A program made the translations under genes and the position numbers. The notes below the pieces were generated by a model that saw nothing but the letters and a program-made list of their open reading frames with translations, was not told the origin of the DNA and did no database searches. A stretch of DNA of 64,000 nt from Notamacropus eugenii (taxonomy: Eukaryota > Chordata > Mammalia > Diprotodontia > Macropodidae): contig NC_092879.1 in the NCBI RefSeq assembly GCF_028372415.1, positions 92,597,741-92,661,740 on the forward strand, in the 5' to 3' direction. Position 1 is the stretch's first letter, and each line of letters starts with the position of its first letter. This document shows, piece after piece, positions 44,201 through 54,004 of this stretch.

Positions 44201-47200
44201 GTTTCTCTCCTAGGCCATCTCCCCTACACTAGCCACTTGCTTTCCCCATCTTGGTTCCCCTTGTTGAAGCAACTCAATCCTCCACTGTCCGCTCTCTTGA
44301 ATCCCTAGACCCCTTTTATCACACGTTATACCCTGTCAGGCCTCAGCCTTACATCACTCCTGTCATTCACTGCCTCTACTCCAGCAAACATACTACTGAA
44401 TGAAGATAGAGAAAACCACACAACCATTCTAACTTGATCTACTGTAAATTTATGATATCCAACTTCAGCTGGGCCCTCCTTGCTGCTGGACAATCCTTCT
44501 ATACCTCCCTATCCTACTCTCCACAATAGCTCTTCCATACCTCTTAATCTTTCTTCAGGCCTCCTACTCTCTTAGCTGAGAACCTTGCTTTTTTACAGAA
44601 CAATGGAGGCTATTTGCTGTGAGCTCCCTCATTCTCATCTCTTTCCCCTCAGGTACCTTCTACCACGATCTCCTCTTTCACCCCTGTCTCACATGATGAG
44701 GTGGCCTTACTTCTTAGCAAGGCTAACCCCTCTACTTGTTCAAGTGATCTCATTACATCCTGGCTCCAACAGATTGCCCCCTCTGTCATTCCCACTCATT
44801 TATTTTCAATCTTTCCCTGTCTGCTGGCTTATTTCTGACTTCCTACGAACATGCCCGTGTGTTCTCCATCCTGAAAAAATCCTCATTTGATCCTTCTACC
44901 CCTGCCAACTATCGCCCTGTATTTTTTCTACCCTGTGTGGCTACACTCCTTGAAAAGGCCATCTACAATAGATGCCTCCACTTTCTCTGCTGTCACTCTC
45001 TTAAGCCCTTACAGTGTGGCTTCCTACTTTATCATTCCACTGAAACTGCTCGCTCCAGATTTACACTCTCTTAGTTCTGAAATCCAGTGGTCTTTTCTCA
45101 ATTCTCATTCTCCTTGACCTTTCTGCAGCCTTTGACACTGTTGATGGCTCTTTCCTCCTTGATATTCTCTTCTCTCTAGGTTTTAGGGATACCACTCTTT
45201 TCTAGTTCTCCCAATCAGACCACTCTTCAGTCTCCTTTGCTGGACCATCTTTCAGATCAGGCCCTCATAAATATAGGTGCCCCAGGGGTCTTCCCTGGAC
45301 CTTCTTCTCTTCTCCCTCTATACTACTCGGTGAACTCCTCAGCTCCCATGGATTTAACGACTATCTATAAGCTGATGATTCTCAGATATCTCTATCTTGC
45401 TCCAGTCTCTCATCCCACCCATCCTTGGCCTTGTTCAGTGTCTAGCCAAGGGATCAACTCACTGGGCTCCAAATCTCACTGCAGATCACTGCTGGGCAAC
45501 AGGTGTTCTGTCTCCAGTTGACTATTTTTCTGTGTGGATTTCTGGGAGGTTTTATCTTTTTTGAGTGATTATGGATGTGACTGAGGAGTTCCTATAACAA
45601 CCTGGAACTTAATTTGATCAGTGTCATATAACCGGAAAACCAAAGAATCTAAAGGCTGTCAGTGTCACCCAGAAGTCACTTTCATCCATTTGAACAGTTC
45701 CATAACACTAGCAAAGACCTTTTCTCAGCACTTTGCTTCCTTAGTAATGCCTTGCTTCTGCCTGGCTTTCAGTCTGAGAGTCAATGAATAAAGTTGTCTT
45801 TGTGGCTGCATCTGTCAAGGATTCTTGTAGGATCTTTCCACGTACACGTGAAACACCTTGTTTGAAGTAGGGCTTGAAGACTGCATTTTGCTTTACAAGG
45901 TCAAATGCTTTTCTATAATCAGTAAACACAGTGAGATCTTGCACACTTTATTATTTGATAAATTTTAATTTCCAGCAACTTTGTAAGCATTTACATATAT
46001 GAACAAGGATATTGGAGAGTAAAAGCAAGAATAAAAAAGCCCCAGAACAATTGAGACATCGCAAAGTGATTGTAAATGATGATACCTGCAGCTGGAACTT
46101 TTGTTATTTACCATTTTGTATGGATTGTTATTTTGTGGTTCGGTTGTTTTCAGTCATGTCCTGTTTGGCCTAGAGGCCGAAGGGCTACCCGAGCCTTTTC
46201 TTACCTGTCATCCAGGTCTTCGGGGATCAACCGGATAAACGTGTTGAGAGAAGAGACTTTCCAGAGTCAAACAAGGGTTAGGCTTTATTCAGGGTTTTAG
46301 TTACGTGTGCAGGGTGAATTCTTCCTCAGGAGAGATGAATCCTCCTCCTCCCAAGGGGGCAAGGATCATACAGCAAGAGGATGGGAGCAGGAGAGGGGAG
46401 GGACCCTCTGCCCTCTAAGGGCCCCTCAGCGTGAAGAGCGCCTTCAGGCTTTCCTGTCCCTACTTAAGCTCTCCCGCCGCATAGTTTGCACGTGAATACC
46501 CTGCCTGCTCTCAGCCTTTAGCTAGTCAACAACAGTTGTGCTCAGACCATGGGCCAATCTCAAGGGTGGGATGCTCTCCCCAGCAAGTTTCCCACGGAGA
46601 AGAGGCAGAAATGCATGAGATAGCCTGTGTCTCATGCCTCAATTCCCAGCTGTTCCCTGGGGGGCCTCATGAGAACTCTGAGGTTTAGAAGTCCTCACCT
46701 TTACCTGCCTGAGACTGTCCACGTGAGAACTGAGCTTACACCCCAACAATGTCCAACTCTTCATGACCCTATTTTAAGGTTTTCTTGGCAAAGATACTGG
46801 AGTGGTTTACCATTTCCTTCTCCAACTCATTTTGCAGATGAGGAAACTAAGGCCAACAGGGTGGAGTGACTTGCCCAGGGTCACAGCGTTAGTGTGTGAA
46901 GCTGGATATGAGCTCATGCAGAAGAATCTGCCTGGTGCCACCTAGCTGCCCCAGCTCCCTCTTCAGTTGTTTTTCAGTCCAGTCCATCTTCCAATAGATC
47001 TTTAAATCAGTGAAGATAAACAGATGAAGAAGCATTTAAATGCTTACTGTGTGCCAAGTAGGGTGCTAAGATCTGGGGAGACAATTAGCAAAGTCAGATA
47101 GTGCCTGCTCTCTCAGAGCTCCCATTCTCATGGGAAGATAGCACTTCTGTTGGAGGTTTCAGCTGCAAGTCAGGTAGAAGGACTCCACTGGTTCTTTGGG

Positions 47201-50012
47201 TGCATCAGCAAAGTAGATGGCAATCCATCTGAGTAAACTGATGCAGTGAATAGAGCACCAGCTCTGGAGTCAGGAGGACCTGAGTTCAAATCCAGCCTCA
47301 GATTTTTTTTTTTAATTTTTAAATTTTTTTAATTAGTTTTCAGTTTTCTACAATCACTTCCATAAATCTTAGATTTTCTCCCCCTCCTCTTCCCTCCTCC
47401 CTTCTTCCCCTGTCCTTCTCCCCTCCCTCCCTGAGACAAGGCTCAGTGTGACTTTGGGCAAGCCACTTAACCCTGATTGCCTTGCCTTCCCCACTCCAAA
47501 TAAAATAAAATAAACTCTGATGCATTGGTAGTGCCAAGGACTTTGATGGTGAGACCTTGCTTTTCTGCATCTCCAGCAACTTTGTCTGCTGAAGAGGCAG
47601 GGATGCAGCATCTGCAGGTGCAATTAAATCTCCTCGAAAGTTTCTGCCCTGGATAATGGCAGTAGTGGGCAGGCTGTGGATGCAAGATCTTTGGTGGGGG
47701 ATGATGGGGGAAAGATTATGTTGCTGTCCAGGGCTAGACCTTTGGCTTTCCCAGCCTGTTCACCTAGATGGCAGGCTACTTCTCCACAGATTTTTTTCTT
47801 CTGTTATGGGTCTTTGATTATCTACATACACTTTCCTACTGTCTGTGTAACTGAAGGCATGGTCTGCTCTAGAAACTAAAGCCTGCCTGTCCCTTTCTTA
47901 TTTTTTCATCAAGAATGCCCTTGTCACACGCACAGATCATTGTCATGGAAAGTAGCTTAGTGTGTCGATGCTGATGTCCTCTGGATCGTTGAGATGCCTC
48001 CAAGCTTTGGCGATTGTGTTAATCCAACACAGATTTCTGCCTCAGCTGCTCTGTCTCACTTCATTTTCTTCAGTGTCAATGAGGATCCAAATTGTTAAGA
48101 GACCAAAGGAGGTGATTCCACTGTCATCAGTGGTGGAAATAGATGATTATGGAAATATTGGCAGATCTGTTAGGCTTTTTCCATCTCATCCTTCCAGTTT
48201 TCATTTCTAAATATTTTTCAGATGATCTGGCTTAGTTGGGTCATATTCATTGCTTTATGCAAACTCATTTTTGTCTCTGCCTTTCTTTGGATGTTTGTAA
48301 TCTTACACTCCCACCCCACCCCTATACACCTCCTAATGAAACTCTGCAAATCTGTTAATATTCTATAAGTTGATTGAGCTGTTCGATTTGTATGCAGTAC
48401 CTTCTCATCTCTGTCTTGTAGTTTCGAATTAACTTGGCCTTTTGTTCTACCTGGTTGATCTGACTGCAGCATAGCTGATTATAGAATGACTCCTACGTGG
48501 ATAATCAGCTGTATCCTGTCAGGTTCTGACTGACAGAAACTGACTAGTTTCATATTTTTGTAATGATGATTATTACTTCTTTCCAAGCCTTTCTGATCCT
48601 TGTGAATGAACAAAAAAGCACTTACGAAGTGCTGTGTCACAGCCAGGCCCTATGCTTAGCACGGAATACAAAAACAAAAGGCAAGGCAGTCCCTGCCCAT
48701 GAGGAGCTCATATTCTAGCACATTTCATGGTACGGTGGCCAGGGAAGGGTTTTTTGCTTTGGAAAGTTACTGGGATTGTGCATAGAAGAACCATGGGGGC
48801 TGAGGTTGACACAGCAGCAGTGACGGTCTTTTTTAATTATGGTTTCAGATGAAAGTATTGATGCTAAATAAACATGAGGCTTCTGACCTGAACTCTGTTC
48901 TTCACCATGTTTCTTACTCTCCTTCATGCCCACCTTTGACATGAAGTTGCTAAGCACCAAACAGATTGGTTAATTAGATGTTCTTGCTGAGTTCATCAGA
49001 GAAATGTTGAAGTTCATCTTTCCCAGCAGATATTGTTACATAAGCTACAGTTAACTTTATGATGGCCTTTATCCTTATTCTAAGCTCTGCTGGGCAAGAT
49101 GGCAAGTGTGCCATGAAACTATTTCTTGTTGCCTTTGGGCACATGATAAAACCATCTCCTTCATTTACTTCTTTTTTTCCAATTTATTTATTTATTTTTG
49201 GTTTTCAACATTCATTTCCAGATTTTGAGTTTTAAGTTTTCTCCTCATCTCTCCCCTCCCCCCACCCCAAAACACCATTGCATTCTGATTATCCCTTTCC
49301 CCAGTCTACCATCCCTTCCATCACGCTCCTCCCTTCCCTTATCCCTATCTTCTCTCTTTTCTTGTAGGGCAAGATAGATTTCTATACTCCATTATTTGTA
49401 TTTCTTATTTCCCAGTTACATGCAAAAACAATTCTCAACATTTGTTCCTAAAACTTTGAGTTCTAACTTCTCTCCCTTCTTCCCTCCCCACCCATCTGCA
49501 CTGAAAAGGCAAGCAATTCAATATAGGCTATATATGTGTCGTTTTGCAAAAGACTTCCATAATAGTCATGTTGTGAAACACCACCTATATTTCCCTCCAT
49601 CCTATCCTGCCCCCCATTTATTCTATTCTCTCTTTTGACCTTATCCCTCCCCAAAAGTATTTACTTCTAATTACCCCCCTCCTCTCATTTGCCCTCCCTT
49701 CTATCATCCCCCCACACCCCACTTATCTTCTTCTCCCCTACTTTCCTGTAGTGTAAGATAGATTTTCATACCAAATTGAGTGTACATGTTATTCCCTCCT
49801 TAAGCCAAATGTGATGAGAGTAAGCTTTACTTTTCCCCCCTCACCTCCCTCTTTTCCCCTCCACTGAAAAAGCTTTTTCTTGCTTTTTTTATGAGAGATA
49901 ATTTGCCCCATTCCATTTCTCCCTTTCTCCTCCCAATATATTCCTCTCACCCCTTAATTTTATTTATTTAAATATCATCCCTTCCTATTCAACTCACCCT
50001 GTGCCTTCTGTC

Positions 50013-50060
<48 letters not shown>

Positions 50061-53000
50061 ATCCCTCCAACTACCCAAACACTGAGAAAAGTTTCAAGAG
50101 TTATAAATATTATCTTTCCATGTAGGAATGTAAACAGTTTAGCTTTAGTAAGTCCCTTATGATTTCTCTTTCCTGTTTACCTTTTCATGCTTCTCTTGAT
50201 TCTTGTGTTTGAAAGTCAGATTTTCTATTCAGCTCTGGTCTTTTCATCAAGAGTACTTGAAAGTCCTCTATTTCATTGAATGACAATTTTTTTCCCCTGA
50301 AGTATTATACTCAGTTTTGCTGGGTGGGTGATTCTTGGTTTTAGTCCTAGTTCCTTTGACTTCTGGAATATCATATTCCAAGCCCTTTGATTCCTTAATG
50401 TAGAAGCTGCCAGATCCTGTGTTATCCTGATTGTATTCCACACTACTCGAATTGTTTCTTTCTAGCTGCTTACAATATTTTCTCCTTGACCTGGGAACTC
50501 TGGAATTTGGCTACAGTATTCCTAGGAGTTTTTTCTTTTTGCATCTCTTTCAGGAGGTGACTGGTAAATTCTTTCAATATTTATTTTACTCTCTGGTTCC
50601 AGAATATCTGGGCAGTTTTCCTTGATAATTTCATGAAAAATGATGTCTAGGCTCTTTTTTTTTGTTCATGGCTTTCAGGTAGTCCCATAATTTTTAAATT
50701 GTCTCTCCTGGATCTATTTTCCAGGTCAGTTGTTTTTCCAGTGAGATATTTCACATTATCACATTATCTTTTTTTATTCTTTTGGTTTTGTTTTGTAATT
50801 TCTTGGTTTCTCATAAAGTCATTAGCTTCCATCTACTCCATTCTAATTTTTAAAGAACTATTTTCTTCAGTGAGCTTTTGAACCTTCCTTTCCATTTGGA
50901 TAATTCTGCTCTTTAAAGCATTCTTCTCATTGGCTTTTTGGGCCTCTTTTGTCATTTGATTCAGTCTATTTTTAAAGGTATTAATTTCTTCAGCATTTTT
51001 TTGGGTCTCCTTTAGCAAGCTGTTGACTCACTTTTCATGATTTTCTTGCATCACTCTCATTTCTCTTCCCAAGTTTTCCTCCACCTCTCATACTTGAATT
51101 TCAAAATCCTTTTTGAACTGTTCCATGGCCTAAGACCATTGCCTATTTATTTTGGAGGTTTTGGATGCAGAAACCTTGACTTTTAGGTCTTCCTGTGACG
51201 GTATGTTTTGTTCCTCCTCTTCTGAAAGGATAGAAGAAGATGCCTGCTCACCAAGAAAGTAGCCTTCTATTGTCTTATTCTTTTTCCCTTTTTGGGGCAT
51301 TTTCCCAGTCAATTACTTGCCTTTTGAGTTCTTTGTCAAAGAGAGGGTATACTTTGTGGACCTGTAAAAGTTCTCAGTTCCTCCCAGGTGGCACAATCAA
51401 GGGAGAGGAGTTTATTCTTCTCCTGGCCTGCACTCTGGTCGGTGAGCAGGTTTCCCTCTCCAGAGCCTCCACCAGCTCCACCATGCCAGCCAGCACTCCT
51501 CCTCACCCCAGGGCCACCACTCAGGGCTGAGATCCAGATCAACTTCTCAATTCCCCCAGGGGCTTTAGGCCAGGGCTCCAACAATGGAAGCTGCCACTGC
51601 CTTGGGCCAGGGCTAGACTGCTGTGTTCCCTTCTCATCCAAGTGAAAGAGCTTTCTCACTGACCTTTGAAGCTATCTTTGGCGTTTGTGAGTTGAGGAAT
51701 CTGACAGCTGCTGCCAGTGGTACCTTGAAGCCCACTCCACTCCTGTCCTTGCCTCAGCGTGGCCCATGCTGTGCTGTGCTCTGCTCTGCACCCAATGTGA
51801 TAGACCTTTCCTGTAGGCCTTCCAGGCTGCCATGGGCTGGAAATCTGTTTCATTCTGTCGTTTTGTGGCTTCTGCTGCTCTAGGATTTGTTTAGAGTCAT
51901 TTTTTACAGGTATTTTATGGGCTGTGGGAGGGGAGCTTCTAGAGGTGCGTCCTTCTACTCCACCATCTTGGCTCTGCCCCCCTCCTTCCTTTACTTCTTG
52001 AAGGAGAACCTGTGAGCCTCCCTTCCATTTAACTACATCTTCATTTACATATTTTGGTTTCACTTATAGTGAGAATGTCAATATTTTTAAAAGTATCCTT
52101 TTTTTATTCTGAACTTAAGTATCAAATAAAATGAACATTTCCATGTACACAGTAGAAGAGAAAAAGATTGTACATGAAGCTGTACATCTCTTTTAAGAAT
52201 GTCAATATTGACACTGTTGCTATGGCCAAAGAATTCTTCTCTTCCTTAGCTAGGCTGATGCTGAGACAACAGACAAGGTCTGTCGTTGGGAATGTGTTCC
52301 AAGACTTTGTCTTGCTGTGCTAGAGGCGGCCCAACTTGTACCAAGGTCATTCTTAAAGTGTGGTGCCTAGAATTGAACAGGACGTTTCAGATTTGACCTG
52401 CTTAGGGTTGAGCACAACAGAATTCTCACCTCCTCTGCCCCATCTCATGCAGCCTAAGACCATGGTAGCTTTTAGTGTCTTGGATCCCTTTAGTGGTCTA
52501 TCCAGTGAAGGCTACAGATAGACCTCTGCTCAGAATAAGGTATTGTTGCCTACATTCATAATAGAAGGAAGTGCTGCACTCCAGTTAGGAGTTAGTTAAG
52601 AAAGATGGAATTTTTTTTCCCATCCAAGTTCAAGGATTCCTTCTGAAATCTCTCCAGACCCTTTGTGGGTCTGCACTTTAGGTTAAGAACCCCTAAATTC
52701 ACATCTTTGGCTGTCATATCAACCCCTGGACTCATTAGACTTGCTGCCTGTTAAAAGACCAAAAGCTTTTTCAGATCAGTTGTTTAGTCATCTTGTATTT
52801 GTGAAGTGGATTTTTTTTTTAACCCAAGTATAAGACTATATTTATCCCTAATGAATTCTATTGTGTTAAGATTCAGCACATCATGCTAACCTGTTAATTT
52901 TGGGGATCCAGATTTTGTCATCTGACCCTTTGAGCTTTGTGTGATCTGTTTTGATAACTGTCCACCTTGTAATTTTCTTTATGTAGCATTTCATTTCCCA

Positions 53001-53964
53001 TCTCTGTACCTTTTCATAGGTTAACTCCTGGGCCTGGAATTCTCTACCTCTGCACATTTTGACCCCAGCTTCTTTCAGGGTTCAGTTCAAGTTCCACCCT
53101 TTACAAAAAACCTTTTCTAATTTCCCTCTTTTCCAGTTGATAATGCTCTTGCCTCTCACTTTGGAATTAATTTGTATTTACTTAACTGTGCGCATAACAT
53201 ATTCTTCCTAGTAGAATGACAGCTCTTTGAGGGTGAAGACTGTTGGGCTTGGTCTCTGTGTTCCTAGCCCATGGAAGGTGGGTAGTAAGTGCTTTTTGAA
53301 TAAATCTGCTATATCTAGCCCTGGGCCAGTTGCAAGATGCCTTAAGCATTCCACTAGCAAAGGCTTTCCCCATTGACTTTCAACCATTAACAACTACTCT
53401 TTGACTCAGACCATTCTGTGAGTTCCAGATTTTATATAACTGCTATGGTCTAGCTCCCATCTTCCCATCTCTTCTACAGTAACAATAAGATTTTTGCTGA
53501 ATGCTTTTCTGAAGTCTACATTATCATTCCTTAGAGGGCAAGTGGCTGCTTTGTCTTCAGAGGGTCTGACTCCTTTCTCATCTGAAGACCTTTCCAGCTC
53601 ATCTCTTCCTTGACTCCAGGAGTTCAGTGGCCCTCCACTCCTTTATTCTCCTTCCTAATTATCTGACCCAGTGTCTCTTGACCCAATGACCATCAACCCT
53701 GGACAGCAATTTGGATCCCTTCATTGATCCTCATTTCCCCAATAGAACTTTTTTTTGTTACCCCCAAACCTGTTTGATTCTTCTTAGATTTCCTTGCTAG
53801 CCACAGCTCATTTTCACCATTAGAATGGCTAATACATTTGTTGTGTATTGTGAAAAACACTAAGTGCCCAGATTGGAAGCATTGTTCTAGGTTGGGATAG
53901 ATAGGAAATTTGATTTGAATCATGTGCTTACCCTCATGGAGTTTACAGTCCAGTACACACACAT

Positions 53965-54004
<40 letters not shown>

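Larger units (their letters stand above)
49174..51981 (-). mobile_element. Full-length HAL1 (half-L1) element
   Basis: This 2.8-kb element begins on the minus strand at 51981 with GGGGGCAGAGCCAAGATGG and ends at 49174 with an A-rich tail (AATAAATAAATTGG). ORF1 starts at 51312 ([20 protein letters not shown]) and runs broken to about 50290. The frame 51018-50833 ([19 protein letters not shown]) has the heptad pattern of the L1 ORF1 coiled coil. A 1.1-kb 3' UTR with a (CA)n run follows, with no RT, as expected of HAL1. An 18-bp target duplication flanks it: CTCCTTCATTTACTTCTT (49156-49173) and the same with one change at 51982-51999. ORF1 has stops and frame changes, so it is inactive. Confidence 0.8.
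52330..53600 (+). mobile_element. CR1-type LINE 3' region, interrupted
   Basis: GTGGTGCCTAGAATTGAACA, CAGCCTAAGACCATGGTAGC and TTGTGAAGTGGATTTTTTTT are phrases of CR1-type 3' regions known from amniote genomes. The section ACTACTCTTTGACTCAGACC from 53390 continues it. It is interrupted by the hAT-like piece (52505-52697) and an L2 tail (53030-53310). Confidence 0.55.
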
